DNA from: Acidimicrobiaceae bacterium
Lineage (GTDB): Bacteria; Actinomycetota; Acidimicrobiia; Acidimicrobiales; RAAP-2
Reading direction: 5' to 3'
DNA: 63,106 bases
Assembly: GCA_003162475.1 (NCBI GenBank)
Contig: PMOI01000016.1
Coordinates: 72,279 to 135,384 of the forward strand
Positions 35,048 to 44,794 of the stretch are shown piece after piece. Positions within the stretch are counted from its first letter, which is position 1, and every line of letters starts with the position of its first letter. The translations under genes were made by a program, and so were the position numbers. Below the pieces are notes generated by a model. The model was given only the letters and a program-made list of their open reading frames with translations, did no database searches and had not been told where the DNA came from.

Positions 35048-35478
35048 CGGCCGCTACTGCCGAAGCCGCCGGCACCGCGCGCGGCGCTTGGGAGTTCTTC
35101 GACCACGCGAAAGTTCGCCGCCGTCACCGGCAGCACGACCAGTTGGGCGATACGGTCGCCCTTTTCGACGTGGTAGTCGAGCTCGGGGTCGAGGTTCACC
35201 AACGCGACCTTCACCTCGCCTCGGTACCCGGGATCGATGAGGCCCGGCGCGTTGGCGCACGTGACGCCGTGCTTGGACGCGAGTCCACTGCGCGGCAAGA
35301 CAAAGCCGCCGTGGCCTTCGGGAATCGCGACCGCGAGACCCGTTGCGACCATCGCGCGGCCCCCACCGGCACGAAGCGTGCACGACTCCACCGCCACGAG
35401 ATCACAGCCCGCGTCGCCCTCGTTGGCGTAGCGAGGCAGTACTGCGTCGGGGTGAAGCACCTTGGCGAAGATTTCCAT
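35044..35478 (-). CDS. dut: Deoxyuridine 5'-triphosphate nucleotidohydrolase
   Basis: Dut hydrolyses dUTP to dUMP and pyrophosphate, supplying thymidylate synthesis and keeping uracil out of DNA. From the ATG at 35478 it is 144 residues. All five trimeric dUTPase motifs are visible: YANEGDAGCDL, PRSGLASKHGV, GLIDPGYRGEVKVAL, KGDRIAQLVV and the flexible RGAGGFGSSGR tail. The longer open frame to 35871 runs through orn on the other strand and is not used. Confidence 0.96.
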   Translation of the reverse strand: MEIFAKVLHPDAVLPRYANEGDAGCDLVAVESCTLRAGGGRAMVATGLAVAIPEGHGGFVLPRSGLASKHGVTCANAPGLIDPGYRGEVKVALVNLDPELDYHVEKGDRIAQLVVLPVTAANFRVVEELPSAARGAGGFGSSGR

Positions 35479-35527
35479 AGCGGGAAGGCTACACACGGCG
35501 GGCGGCCACTTTAAGTAGTGTCGCACT

Positions 35528-36076
35528 GTGCTGGTGTGGATGGATTTGGAGATGACGGGCCTCGAGCCCACTCGACACGTCATCGTCGAAATCGCCACAC
35601 TCATCACCGACGACCACCTCAACGTGCTCGCCGAGGGTCCCGATCTCGTCGTGCACGCCTCTCCCGAACAGCTCGCCGAGATGGGTCCCTTCGTCACTGA
35701 GATGCACACCAAATCGGGCCTCCTGCCGGCAATCAACTCGTCCACCATTACCTGCGAAGAGGCCGAGACGAAGACCCTGGAGTTCCTCAAATCCCACATC
35801 GCCGAGGCCAGATCGGTGCCGCTCTGTGGCAACTCCATCGGAACTGACCGTCGATTCCTCCAGGAATACATGCCGACACTCGAGGCGTTCTTGCACTACC
35901 GCAACGTTGACGTATCGACGATCAAGGAACTCGCTCGTCGTTGGAACCCCGACGTGCTGGCGACCTTGCCGGAGAAGGAGTCGTCGCACCGTGCGCTCGA
36001 CGACATCCGCGAGTCGATAAGCGAACTCGTGCACTACCGGTCGACACTCTTTCAACCCGTGAACGAAACCTCCTAA
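35528..36076 (+). CDS. orn: Oligoribonuclease
   Basis: Orn is the 3'-5' exonuclease that degrades 2-5 nt RNA and pGpG to mononucleotides. The DEDDh motifs are present: WMDLEMTGLEPTRH (Asp-x-Glu) near the start, LCGNSIGTDRRFLQEYMP in the middle, and SSHRALDDIRESI with the catalytic His and last Asp. The 182-residue length is normal. It is divergent from dut by 49 bases and 11 bases ahead of the acyl-CoA synthetase. Confidence 0.96.
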   Translation: MLVWMDLEMTGLEPTRHVIVEIATLITDDHLNVLAEGPDLVVHASPEQLAEMGPFVTEMHTKSGLLPAINSSTITCEEAETKTLEFLKSHIAEARSVPLCGNSIGTDRRFLQEYMPTLEAFLHYRNVDVSTIKELARRWNPDVLATLPEKESSHRALDDIRESISELVHYRSTLFQPVNETS

Positions 36077-36087
36077 TCTCTGCGTCC

Positions 36088-37851
36088 ATGAGTGAAGCGC
36101 GACTCTCTCTCGAAGAGGCGACGGCGCGACTCACCGCGCCGGGACAGATGTTCGAGACCGAGCGCGCCATGGTGCACGGCCGAGAGCTGACGGTCTGGAA
36201 GAACGCGCCCGCGTCGCTACGTCAGATCCTCGACCTCACGCTCAACCACGCCGCAAGAGATTTTCTCGTCTACGAAGATCAGCGCCACACCTTTGAAGAG
36301 CATTACCGGATTGCCGCCACGCTCGCCTCGCGGTTGATCGACCTCGGTGTTCGCAAGGGCGACCGCGTCGCGATCGCGTCGCGCAATCTCCCCGAGTGGG
36401 TGATGGCTTTCTGGGGCTCGGTCGTCACCGGCGCGGTGGTGGTACCACTCAACGCGTGGTGGACCACAGACGAACTGATCTACGGTCTGAGTGACTCGGG
36501 GACGTCAATACTCTTCGTTGACGAGGAGCGCCTCGAGCGCGTGCGCCCGAGGCTCGACGAACTCACGGATCTCTCGACCATTGTCGTGCTGAGTGATGAC
36601 GTCACACGCCCCACTCGCCTCGGCGAACCCCATGGCCGGGTGCACGTCGTTGCTTTCAGTGAATTCCTGGGTACGGTCGACCCGCGAGCAACGCCACCCG
36701 ACGTCGACGTCGAACCCGATGACGACGCGACCATGCTCTACACTTCGGGCACCACGGGTCACCCCAAAGGGGCAGTCGGTTCGCACCGCAACGTCATCAC
36801 GAACCTGATGAACCTCTTTTTCTCCGGCCAGCGGTCCGCTTTGCGTCTGGGTGTCGACACCACGGCCGCGCCCGCCGAACAGGCCTCGGGTCTGTTGAAC
36901 ATTCCTTTTTTTCACGCGACGGGTTGTCTCGCGTTCATGATTCCGGCCGCGGCGGCGGGAAACAAGATCGTGATGATGCATCACTTCGACTCGAAGCGGG
37001 CGCTTCAAGTCATTCAGTCCGAGCGCATCAACGCAATTGGCGGCGTGCCCACGATCGCCATGCAGATCATCGACGATCCGAACTTCGCTACGTTCGACAC
37101 GTCGAGCGTGAAGAGCATCGCCTACGGCGGCGCGCCGCCCCCGCCCGACCTCGCCTCGCGTCTACGAGCGGCCTTTCCGGGAGGCCAGCCGAGCAACGGC
37201 TACGGGCTGACCGAGACGTCAGCCGGCGTGTGCGGGAACTCCGGTCCCGACTACGTCGCGAAACCCAACAGCTGTGGACCCGCGTACCCCGTTAACGAAC
37301 TTGTGGTCGTGCCCGAAGGCTTCGAGGGCGACGAACCCACCGCCGACCTGCCCCGTGGTCCCGACGTCTTGGGTGAACTCTGGATCAAGGGCCCCAACGT
37401 CGTACGCGGTTACTGGAACAAGCCCGAAGCCACCGCCGAAGCGTTCACCAACGGTTGGCTGCACACCGGCGACATCGCTCGCATCGACGACGAGGGCTTC
37501 GTCTACATCGTCGACCGCGCGAAGGACATGATCATTCGCGGTGGTGAGAACGTCTATTCGGTCATCGTCGAAGGCGCGATCTTCGACCACCCCGACGTCG
37601 CCGACTGCGCGGTCGTGGGTGTGCCGCACCCGACGCTCGGTGAGGAGGTGGCCGCGATCATCATCCTTCGTCCCGGTCGGGTGATAGAGGCGGAGGAGAT
37701 CTCACGCCACGTCGCCGCACGTTTAGCGAAGTTCGAAGTGCCCACCAAACTCGTCTTTCGCTCGAAGGCGTTACCGCGAAACCCTCAAGGCAAGGTGCTC
37801 AAACGAGAGCTTCGTGAGTCGCTTATTGCAGCGTCGCTCGACGCGAGCTAA
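36088..37851 (+). CDS. Acyl-CoA synthetase / class I adenylate-forming enzyme
   Basis: A 587-residue ATP-dependent CoA ligase. The P-loop [15 protein letters not shown], the adenylate motif [39 protein letters not shown] and the catalytic lysine region [15 protein letters not shown] are all intact. The frame extends upstream through orn; the ATG at 36088 is the plausible start. It is likely a fatty or aromatic acid activator, but the chain length cannot be read. Its 3' end overlaps the convergent aldo/keto reductase by 4 bases. Confidence 0.92.
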   Translation: MSEARLSLEEATARLTAPGQMFETERAMVHGRELTVWKNAPASLRQILDLTLNHAARDFLVYEDQRHTFEEHYRIAATLASRLIDLGVRKGDRVAIASRNLPEWVMAFWGSVVTGAVVVPLNAWWTTDELIYGLSDSGTSILFVDEERLERVRPRLDELTDLSTIVVLSDDVTRPTRLGEPHGRVHVVAFSEFLGTVDPRATPPDVDVEPDDDATMLYTSGTTGHPKGAVGSHRNVITNLMNLFFSGQRSALRLGVDTTAAPAEQASGLLNIPFFHATGCLAFMIPAAAAGNKIVMMHHFDSKRALQVIQSERINAIGGVPTIAMQIIDDPNFATFDTSSVKSIAYGGAPPPPDLASRLRAAFPGGQPSNGYGLTETSAGVCGNSGPDYVAKPNSCGPAYPVNELVVVPEGFEGDEPTADLPRGPDVLGELWIKGPNVVRGYWNKPEATAEAFTNGWLHTGDIARIDDEGFVYIVDRAKDMIIRGGENVYSVIVEGAIFDHPDVADCAVVGVPHPTLGEEVAAIIILRPGRVIEAEEISRHVAARLAKFEVPTKLVFRSKALPRNPQGKVLKRELRESLIAASLDAS

Positions 37852-38690
37852 CTCGTCAGCTCACTGAGAGTACGGAACGTCTCGTCATCGAGTTCGACGT
37901 CTCGCGACGCGACGTTCTCTTCCAAGTGCGCGACTTTAGAAGTCCCGGGGATGGGGATCATCACCGACGAGCGCTTCAAGAGCCACGCGAGTGAAAACTG
38001 TGCGACGCTTACGCCCTTCTCGTGCGCGAGCGCGTCGAGGCGCCCACCGGGGCGCGCCAAGTCTCCCGAGGCCACCGGAAACCAAGGAATGAATCCGATT
38101 CCTTGCTCTTCGCAGTAGTTCAGTACGTCCTCGCTCTTTCGATTGGTGAGGTTGTAGAGGTTCTGCACGGTGGCGACGGGAAAGACCTTTTGCGCCGCCT
38201 TAATCTCGTCGATGGAGACTTCCGAGAGACCAAGCGCTTGCACCTTTCCTTCGTCGAGCAGATCCTTCAAGAGACCAAACTGCTCATCGTCGGGAACGTT
38301 CGGATCGATTCGGTGAAGTTGAAACAGGTCGAGTGACTCTTGTCCGAGCCGGCGAAGCGAAAGCTCGCACTCCTGGCGCAAGTAGTCCGGAATGCCACAG
38401 GGCACCCAAACGTCGGGGCCGGTTCGCAGCAAGCCGGCCTTGGTGGCGATCTTCACGTCGCCGTAGGGGTGCAGCGCCTCGAAGATCAACTCTTCTGAGA
38501 CGGAGGGTCCGTACGAGTCAGCCGTGTCGATGAAGTCGATGCCGAGTTCTCTGGCGCGACGAAGCACCGCCAACGCCTCAATTCGATCGGAGGGATAGCC
38601 CCAGATTCCCGGGCCGGTAATGCGCATCGCTCCGAAACCCAAACGATTGATTCTGTTACTGGCCAATTGAAACGTGCTGTCGTTGGACAC
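37848..38690 (-). CDS. Aldo/keto reductase
   Basis: A 280-residue NADPH-dependent oxidoreductase. The full catalytic tetrad is visible: Asp and Tyr in [10 protein letters not shown], Lys in KIATKAGL and His in [23 protein letters not shown] near the C-terminus binds the cofactor phosphate. The GTG at 38690 has an excellent AGAGGAG at 5 bases, so the longer frame to 38759 is not used. Substrate unknown. Confidence 0.9.
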   Translation of the reverse strand: MSNDSTFQLASNRINRLGFGAMRITGPGIWGYPSDRIEALAVLRRARELGIDFIDTADSYGPSVSEELIFEALHPYGDVKIATKAGLLRTGPDVWVPCGIPDYLRQECELSLRRLGQESLDLFQLHRIDPNVPDDEQFGLLKDLLDEGKVQALGLSEVSIDEIKAAQKVFPVATVQNLYNLTNRKSEDVLNYCEEQGIGFIPWFPVASGDLARPGGRLDALAHEKGVSVAQFSLAWLLKRSSVMIPIPGTSKVAHLEENVASRDVELDDETFRTLSELTS

Positions 38691-38714
38691 GACGACTCCT
38701 CTGTCGTTAGGGGC

Positions 38715-38756
38715 GAAAACGTCGCTGCGGCCACCCAAGGGTGGCCGCAGCGACGT
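38715..38756 (-). terminator. Strong intrinsic terminator after the peroxiredoxin gene
   Basis: An 18-bp perfect stem (38719-38736 paired with 38739-38756, beginning ACGTCGCTGC) closes on two A bases, in practice a 4-base loop. On the minus strand the stem runs directly into TTTT. It starts 19 bases beyond the peroxiredoxin stop and separates that gene from the aldo/keto reductase. Confidence 0.9.
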
Positions 38757-38774
38757 CAACTACATGGTCAGAGT

Positions 38775-39410
38775 TTATTTGTTCGGCTGCGGAGTGAAAC
38801 GCAGGTAGTCCTTTACTTTGCGGAAGCCCTTGGGAAACTTCTCCTTGGCGTCTTCGTCGCTGACGGCCGGCGCGATGATGACGTCGTCGCCGTCCTTCCA
38901 GTCGACGGGCGTGGAGACGGGGAACTTGGCCGAGAGTTGCAGTGAGTCGAGCACTCGCACGATCTCGTCAACGTTACGTCCCACTGACGCGGGGTAGGTC
39001 AGGGTCAACTTCACCTTCTTGTCCGGTGCGACGATGAAGACGCTGCGCACGGTCAAGGTGTCGTTCGCGTTGGGGTGAATCATGTCGTAGAGGTCCGCGA
39101 CCTTGTGGTCCTCGTCACCGATGATGGGGAAGTTCAACGCGGTGCCCTGCACTTCGTCGATGTCGCTCTTCCAGCGATTGTGCGACTCGACGTTGTCTAC
39201 CGAGACGGCGATCAACTTCGTGTTGCGCTTGTCGAAGTCGGCCTTGCGCGCGGCAAATCCGCCAAGTTCCGTGGTGCACACCGGCGTGAAGTCCTTGGGA
39301 TGCGAGAAGAGGATGCCCCAGCCGTCACCCAGGTACTCGTGAAAGTTCAGGGTTCCTTCAGTGGTCTCCGCTGTAAAGTCGGGGGCCTCGTCGCCCAAAC
39401 GAATTGCCAT
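38775..39410 (-). CDS. Peroxiredoxin (1-Cys Prx6-like)
   Basis: A 211-residue thiol peroxidase. The peroxidatic cysteine is in HPKDFTPVCTTELG (Cys45). No second cysteine is present in the protein, so it is 1-Cys and needs an outside reductant. The C-terminal domain with PVSTPVDWKDGDDVIIAPAVS matches Prx6. AAGGAG stands ahead of the ATG. It is a single-gene unit with its own terminator, as suits an oxidative-stress gene. Confidence 0.95.
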   Translation of the reverse strand: MAIRLGDEAPDFTAETTEGTLNFHEYLGDGWGILFSHPKDFTPVCTTELGGFAARKADFDKRNTKLIAVSVDNVESHNRWKSDIDEVQGTALNFPIIGDEDHKVADLYDMIHPNANDTLTVRSVFIVAPDKKVKLTLTYPASVGRNVDEIVRVLDSLQLSAKFPVSTPVDWKDGDDVIIAPAVSDEDAKEKFPKGFRKVKDYLRFTPQPNK

Positions 39411-39549
39411 GATTACTCCTTGTGTGCGAGGTGCCAGTCACTCGACGGCACCTGCACACCTTAGCGGCCAATTTTTAATTCTCGCAAAATCCCACCGGCT
39501 TTATAGAGTATTCGTTAAACCCCGTCGCGGCGCCTGTGAAACTAGGACA

Positions 39550-40248
39550 ATGACGAATCCCCCAACGCCGATCGTGGCGGCCTTCGATCTCGACGGCACG
39601 CTGAGCGACGGCGGCAGCGTCTTTAAGTGGCTGCGTTTCCTACGTGGTCGTGGCGCGACGTATTTCGCCGCGCTCGGACTTTTTGGTCCCCTCGTCGTGG
39701 GGGCCGTGAGAAGTGGTCCCTGGGCCGATCACGCGAAGGAGCGACTCTTTCGAAAGCTCCTGCTCGGCCTCGACGCGGAAGAAGTGAAGGCACAATCGCG
39801 AATCTTCGCGCTCAGTCACTTCGAAGAGCACGGTCGCGAGCGCGTCATTGCGCGACTGCACTGGCATCTTCGCCAAGGCCACGAGGTCATTCTCGTCTCG
39901 GCGTCACCGCAGATCTACGTCGACGTCGTCGCGGAAAACCTCGGCGTCGCCGACGGACTCGGCACGCGCCTCGCCGTCGACGCCAGAGGAAAACTCACTG
40001 GGAGCTACCTAGGCAAGAACTGTCGCGGCACCGAAAAGATGCGCCGGCTCACGGCGTGGCTCGAGGAACGTCACCCCGGTGTCGAACCAGTCATCTACGC
40101 CTACGGGAACTCTCGTGGCGACCGGCGACTCCTGCGCGGCGCGACGTACCCCTACGACGTGGGCAAACTCGGACCCCTCGGCGCTCTACGACACTTCCCC
40201 CGTTTCAAGGGAGAAGCCTCCGACCCGGCCGTTACTGCTGGCGAATAG
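39550..40248 (+). CDS. HAD-superfamily IB hydrolase
   Basis: A 232-residue phosphatase of the SerB-like HAD-IB subfamily. Motif I FDLDGTLSDG, motif II VSASPQIYVD and motif IV GNSRGDRRLL are present, with a helical cap between. Relatives dephosphorylate phosphoserine, acyl phosphates or lysophosphatidic acid, so substrate stays open. TAGGACA precedes the ATG at 39550; the frame upstream is antisense to the peroxiredoxin. Its end overlaps the convergent ABC ATPase by 17 bases. Confidence 0.88.
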   Translation: MTNPPTPIVAAFDLDGTLSDGGSVFKWLRFLRGRGATYFAALGLFGPLVVGAVRSGPWADHAKERLFRKLLLGLDAEEVKAQSRIFALSHFEEHGRERVIARLHWHLRQGHEVILVSASPQIYVDVVAENLGVADGLGTRLAVDARGKLTGSYLGKNCRGTEKMRRLTAWLEERHPGVEPVIYAYGNSRGDRRLLRGATYPYDVGKLGPLGALRHFPRFKGEASDPAVTAGE

Positions 40249-41383
40249 TGGCGCCGAGCTCGACGATGCCGGCCTCTCGACCGTCGTAGGTGACTTGGAT
40301 CGTCGCAGCCTGTTCGCTCCACGCGATCACCGTGTGGCCGCGATGGTCGACGATGCCCACGTTGAGGTCGTACAGACCGTCGAGGAGCGGTAGTTGCGCG
40401 AGGTCGATGCCGACGACGTTGTGGCCCGGTACCAGGTTGATTGGCGAACCCTGGGCGTCATTGCGACTGATGAGGAGACCGCCTCGCGTGAAGAGTTCCA
40501 TGACGAAGTTGCCACTGTAGGCAGACGTCGAGTGGACGTTCACGTCGAGGTGTAACGCCGAGCCACTGCGGACCCCGAACGATCCCGTGGGCGACGAGAC
40601 GGCTTCGATCTTGATGGACTCACTGAGTCGGGCGCTGTCGTGTACGACGGCGTCGTCGAGCAGGTGTTCGCGAAAGATTCGCAGTGACTCATGCGTCGGG
40701 CCGTCGGCGATCATGTCGCCGGATTGCAGAACGACCGCGCGATCGCACAGCGCGCGAACCTGGTCGGCGTTGTGGGTGACGAGCAGGATCGTTCGCCCCT
40801 CATCTTTGAATCGCTGGATGCGGTCCACGCACTTGGCTTGGAAGCGCTCGTCGCCAACAGCGAGAACCTCGTCGACCACCAAGATGTCCGGATCCACGTT
40901 CACCGCGACGGCGAAGGCGAGGCGGACGTACATGCCACTCGAGTAGAACTTCACCTGCGTGTCGATGAACTGTTCGATTTCGCTGAAGGCGACGACCTCG
41001 TCGAAGATCCCGTCAACCATCTTCTTGGAGAAGCCCAACATCGCGCCGTAGAGGTAGACGTTGTCGCGACCGGAGAGTTCGGTTTGAAATCCGGCACCAA
41101 GTTCGAGTAGCGCCGCGAGGCTCCCGCGAAGGCGTATCTCGCCCGTGGTCGGCTTCAGGACGCCACAGATGCACTTCAAAAGCGTGGACTTACCCGAACC
41201 GTTTTGTCCCACGATCCCCACGGTCTCGCCCTGGCCCACGGTGAAGTTGATGTTCGAGAGAGCGTTGAAGACCTCCGTTGTCCCCGAACGAGGATGCAAG
41301 AGACGTTCCTTCAAGGACTGGTGACGTTCGTGGTGAATCTTGAACTGTTTGGAGACGCCCTGGACGTCGATCACGTTCGTCAC
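40232..41383 (-). CDS. Polysaccharide/teichoic-acid ABC exporter ATPase (Wzt/TagH-like)
   Basis: A 383-residue ATPase. Walker [17 protein letters not shown], signature YSSGMYVRLAFAVAV and Walker B ILVVDEVLAVGDERFQAKC are the O-antigen/teichoic-acid exporter pattern. After about residue 250 there is a beta-rich C-terminal domain, as in Wzt, where it recognises the glycan end. It pairs with the permease that ends one base into its start. No glycosyltransferases are nearby. Confidence 0.93.
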   Translation of the reverse strand: MTNVIDVQGVSKQFKIHHERHQSLKERLLHPRSGTTEVFNALSNINFTVGQGETVGIVGQNGSGKSTLLKCICGVLKPTTGEIRLRGSLAALLELGAGFQTELSGRDNVYLYGAMLGFSKKMVDGIFDEVVAFSEIEQFIDTQVKFYSSGMYVRLAFAVAVNVDPDILVVDEVLAVGDERFQAKCVDRIQRFKDEGRTILLVTHNADQVRALCDRAVVLQSGDMIADGPTHESLRIFREHLLDDAVVHDSARLSESIKIEAVSSPTGSFGVRSGSALHLDVNVHSTSAYSGNFVMELFTRGGLLISRNDAQGSPINLVPGHNVVGIDLAQLPLLDGLYDLNVGIVDHRGHTVIAWSEQAATIQVTYDGREAGIVELGATIRQQ

Positions 41384-42321
41384 TACAGCTCCGACTCGAA
41401 GTTTCCCTCAAGACGACCGAAAATCGCCTCGGCGACGAAGAACGACAGTATCGCGATGGCGAGGAGGATGCCGTTGAGGTAGAGGAACTTATCGAATGAC
41501 CACGTCGGCAGGACGTCGATGATCGGGTACGGTGCCACCGTTGAGTGAACGATCGTGTTGACGTAAAAGACCCGCTGGAACGTCACGACGATCAAGGTCA
41601 CAGGATTCAAGAAGTACAAGAACGACAGGCCGCGGCGCACGAGATGCGGCGCGATGGCGTGCTCGTAGGAGTAGACGATCGGGGTCATCCAGAACCACAG
41701 CTGTAAGAGCACCTCCATCAGGTGTTTCATGTCTCGTAGGTAGACGTTGATCGCGGACATGACCACGGCGAGCGCCGAGGTGAAGAGATACAACGAGAGA
41801 AACGAAATCGGCAAAATGACCATGAACTTCCACGCCGGCGCGTGCCCCACCCCAGCAACGAAGATGACCAGAACCAAGAGTTGTACGACGAAGTACACGA
41901 CCGACGCGCCGACATTGGAGAGGGCCAGGATCTCTCTCGGAAAGGAGACTTTCTTCACCAGCGCCGCGCGATCGACAATGACGCCGGTCGCGGTGTTGAT
42001 CGAGTTTTGAAACATGTTCCAGACGATGAGGCCCGAAAACAGGTAGATGACGAAGTTGGGATACCCGTTCTTCAAGAAAACCGAGAAGACCAGGTAGTAC
42101 ACGCCAAGCGTGAACGCGGGCGAGATCATTGACCAAAAGAGGCCGAGCGACGAGTTCTTGTACTTGATACGAATGTCGGACGAGATCAGTCCCAGCAACA
42201 GCTCGCGACGAGACCAGAGATTCTTGAGCCGGGCCCACAGTGTGGCGCGCGCGCTGACGACACGAACCGGGGTGTCCTCGAGTGAACGGCGCCGTGGGTC
42301 CGCCAAAGGGGCGTCACTCAC
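41383..42321 (-). CDS. ABC-2 polysaccharide exporter permease (Wzm/TagG-like)
   Basis: A 312-residue membrane protein with six spans. The start, LISSDIRIKYKNSSLGLFWSM, and the block FYFLNPVTLIVVTFQRV-like SFLYFLNPVTLIVVTFQ are Wzm/TagG characters. The GTG at 42321 shares one base with the clpP stop (TAGTG), so translation is likely coupled to clpP. The open frame continues to 42402 inside clpP. Confidence 0.92.
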   Translation of the reverse strand: MSDAPLADPRRRSLEDTPVRVVSARATLWARLKNLWSRRELLLGLISSDIRIKYKNSSLGLFWSMISPAFTLGVYYLVFSVFLKNGYPNFVIYLFSGLIVWNMFQNSINTATGVIVDRAALVKKVSFPREILALSNVGASVVYFVVQLLVLVIFVAGVGHAPAWKFMVILPISFLSLYLFTSALAVVMSAINVYLRDMKHLMEVLLQLWFWMTPIVYSYEHAIAPHLVRRGLSFLYFLNPVTLIVVTFQRVFYVNTIVHSTVAPYPIIDVLPTWSFDKFLYLNGILLAIAILSFFVAEAIFGRLEGNFESEL

Positions 42322-42908
42322 TAGGCCTCTTGACGTACGGCCGAACGCTCGATGACGGCGTCGATGAAGCCGTACTCTTTTGCCTCTTGGGCGGTGAACC
42401 AACGGTCGCGGTCCGAGTCAGCCTCGATGCGCTCGAGTGGCTGACCGGTGTGAAACGCAATGCGCTCCGCGAGGGTCTTCTTCATGTAAATGATCTGTTC
42501 GGCCTGAATGGCGATGTCCGACGCCTGACCCTGCATACCTCCAATGGCGGGCTGGTGCATCAAGATGCGACTGTAGGGAAGAGCGAAACGTTTGCCCGGC
42601 GCACCGGCGCAGAGCAAGAACTGACCCATCGACGCGGCCATGCCGATGCAGATGGTGCGAACGTCGCAGTTGACGTACTGCATGGTGTCGTAGATGGCCA
42701 GCCCGTCGGTCACCGAACCGCCGGGTGAGTTGATGTAAAGGCTGATGTCCTTGTCGCGGTCTTCGGCCTCTAGAAGCAGCAGTTCAGCGCAGATTCGATT
42801 GGCGGTCGTCTGGACCACTTCAGAGCCCAAGAAGACGATGCGCTCGCGCAAGAGACGCTGGTTGAGATCGTTAACGCCAAAGCCATCATCAAGTCGTGAG
42901 TTAATCAT
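42321..42908 (-). CDS. clpP: ATP-dependent Clp protease proteolytic subunit
   Basis: ClpP is the serine protease core that degrades proteins unfolded by ClpX or ClpC. The catalytic serine is in IGMAASMGQ (Ser93), the histidine in [11 protein letters not shown] (His118) and the acid in the DSDRDRW stretch. [17 protein letters not shown] is fully conserved. Length 195 is normal. Actinobacteria often have clpP1-clpP2 in tandem; here there is a single copy with no clpX beside it. Confidence 0.97.
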   Translation of the reverse strand: MINSRLDDGFGVNDLNQRLLRERIVFLGSEVVQTTANRICAELLLLEAEDRDKDISLYINSPGGSVTDGLAIYDTMQYVNCDVRTICIGMAASMGQFLLCAGAPGKRFALPYSRILMHQPAIGGMQGQASDIAIQAEQIIYMKKTLAERIAFHTGQPLERIEADSDRDRWFTAQEAKEYGFIDAVIERSAVRQEA

Positions 42909-42970
42909 GCGACCAATCTACCGTGCGAGACTCGAATCGTCCTCTCCTGACGCCTAGAGTGGGGACTCTC

Positions 42971-43050
42971 GCGGGCGTGGCGGAATTGGCAGACGCGCTG
43001 GTTTTAGGTACCAGTTCTTCGGAGTGTGGGTTCGAGTCCCTCCGCCCGCA
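42971..43050 (+). tRNA. tRNA-Leu (UAG)
   Basis: An 80-nt class II tRNA. Acceptor GCGGGCG/CGCCCGC, D-arm GCGGAATTGGCAGACGC, anticodon stem CTGGT/ACCAG with loop TTTAGGT (anticodon TAG), a short variable arm TTCTTCGGAGT, and T-arm GGGTTCGAGTCCC. CCA is not encoded (CGA follows the discriminator A). Confidence 0.97.
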
Positions 43051-43181
43051 CGAAAACCACGTGCGTCACGATACGCGGGCTCGTCTGCTAACATAGAAAA
43101 CGCTGTTTCATCGCATCTCGCGATAGAGACCGATTCGACGTAATTCTGCGAGTTGGGCTCATCTCAACTCGTAGGAGTTCT

Positions 43182-44783
43182 ATGTCCATGTCCTTTGCCG
43201 ACCTCGGCGTCCCCGCACGCCTCGTGGAGCGCTTGAGCGCCCGCGGCATCACCGAGGCCTTCCCCATCCAAGAGGCGTCGATACCTGACGCGCTGGAAGG
43301 ACGTGACGTGGTGGGTAAGGCCATCACGGGCTCGGGTAAGACTCTCGCCTTCGCTCTACCTTTGTTGGCGCGTCTCACCAAGGCCCGCCCCCGAAAGCCC
43401 GTGGCGCTCGTCCTCGTGCCCACGCGCGAACTCGCCGCGCAAGTACAAAAAGAGATGGCCCAGCTCACCGACGACCGTGGTCGCCGCGTCATCTGCATCT
43501 ACGGCGGCACCTCGTACAACGTCGCGCGCAAGGCACTGAACTTCGGTGTCGATGTCGTCGTGGCGTGCCCCGGGCGACTCGAGGACATGCTCGAACAGCG
43601 CGCTCTCGACCTCGGTGACGTCATGACCGTCGTCGTCGACGAAGCCGATCGTATGGCCGACATGGGCTTCCTGCCCGCGGTGCGGCGCATCGTGGCCGCG
43701 ACCTCACCCGAGCGTCACGTCATGTTGTTCTCCGCCACGATGGGACCGGACGTCTCGTCATTGGTGCGAGAGTTCACTCACGACGCGGCTATCCACGACG
43801 TCGTCGGTGACGAAGCTCCGAGCGACGTCGACCACTACTTCTGGAAAGTCCCGCGCGACCGTCGTCCCGACATCACGGCCGACATCATCGAAACCTACGA
43901 GCGTGCCATCATCTTCACCCGCACCAAGCACGGCGCTGACCGCCTGGCCCGCCAACTCGGCGAGCGTGGGATCTCCGCCGTGCCCCTGCACGGAGACCGC
44001 TCCCAGGCCCAGCGCGAGCGCGCACTGCGCAGCGTGAAGAGCGGACAGATCCAAGTGCTCGTCGCCACCGACGTCGCCGCGCGCGGAATTCACATCGACC
44101 TGCTGCCCGTCGTCGTGCACTACGACCCACCGGCCCAGGCGACGGACTACTTGCACCGCTCGGGTCGAACCGGACGTGCCGGTGCTACCGGTGCCGTCAT
44201 CTCGCTCGTGGGTGAAGACGTCATGGGCCAGGTGAAGCGCCTCCAGCGCGCCCTCGGCATCAACCCGTCAATTGAGGCGCGCGAAACCGCGCCCGCGATT
44301 CGCTTAGGCGCCGTCGACGACGCCGTCGCGGCCGAGCGCCTTGACGATCGCGGCCCCAAGCGCCGTGCCGAGTCGTCGCCACGTGAGCGCGAGCGCGCAC
44401 CACGAAGCTTTGAACGCCGCGAACCACGCGAACCTCGCGAGCGCGTCACGGCCAATCGCCGCGAACGCCGTTCGAGTGAAGCCGAGACGCGACCAGTTCG
44501 AAACTTTGAACGCCGCGACGCGGCGCCCGCACGCGGCGAAAGCGCAGGACGCCCACGCGGAAATGAAGCGGTCGTGAGTTTCTTCAACGACTCCAAAGGC
44601 TTCGGTTTCGCAGAAGACGACAAGGGCGACGACCTCTTCATCCACTTCTCGAGCATCGTGGGCGACGGTTTCAAGTCACTCAGTCAGGGCCAGAAGATCA
44701 CGTTCGAAGAAGCGCAGGGTCCTAAGGGCCGTGAGGCGAAGAACGTTCGCGTCGTTGGCGCCGGACGAGCTCGTCGCCACTAG
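43182..44783 (+). CDS. DEAD-box RNA helicase fused to a cold-shock domain
   Basis: A 533-residue protein. The helicase core (about 1-375) has the Q motif with FPIQEASIPDAL, motif I AITGSGKT, motif II VVDEADRM, motif III FSATM and motif VI HRSGRTGRAG. A highly charged Arg/Glu linker of about 85 residues follows. Residues about 461-525 form a cold-shock (CspA-type) domain with SKGFGFAEDDKGDDLFIHFSSI containing the RNP1 and RNP2 motifs. RNA unwinding linked to nucleic-acid melting or cold adaptation is inferred. TAGGAG precedes the ATG. Confidence 0.93.
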   Translation: MSMSFADLGVPARLVERLSARGITEAFPIQEASIPDALEGRDVVGKAITGSGKTLAFALPLLARLTKARPRKPVALVLVPTRELAAQVQKEMAQLTDDRGRRVICIYGGTSYNVARKALNFGVDVVVACPGRLEDMLEQRALDLGDVMTVVVDEADRMADMGFLPAVRRIVAATSPERHVMLFSATMGPDVSSLVREFTHDAAIHDVVGDEAPSDVDHYFWKVPRDRRPDITADIIETYERAIIFTRTKHGADRLARQLGERGISAVPLHGDRSQAQRERALRSVKSGQIQVLVATDVAARGIHIDLLPVVVHYDPPAQATDYLHRSGRTGRAGATGAVISLVGEDVMGQVKRLQRALGINPSIEARETAPAIRLGAVDDAVAAERLDDRGPKRRAESSPRERERAPRSFERREPREPRERVTANRRERRSSEAETRPVRNFERRDAAPARGESAGRPRGNEAVVSFFNDSKGFGFAEDDKGDDLFIHFSSIVGDGFKSLSQGQKITFEEAQGPKGREAKNVRVVGAGRARRH

Positions 44784-44794
44784 AGTCATCGGCC

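Noticed and set aside
35479..35871. Longer N-terminus for dUTPase
   Set aside because: The extension is antisense to orn and is not found in dUTPases.
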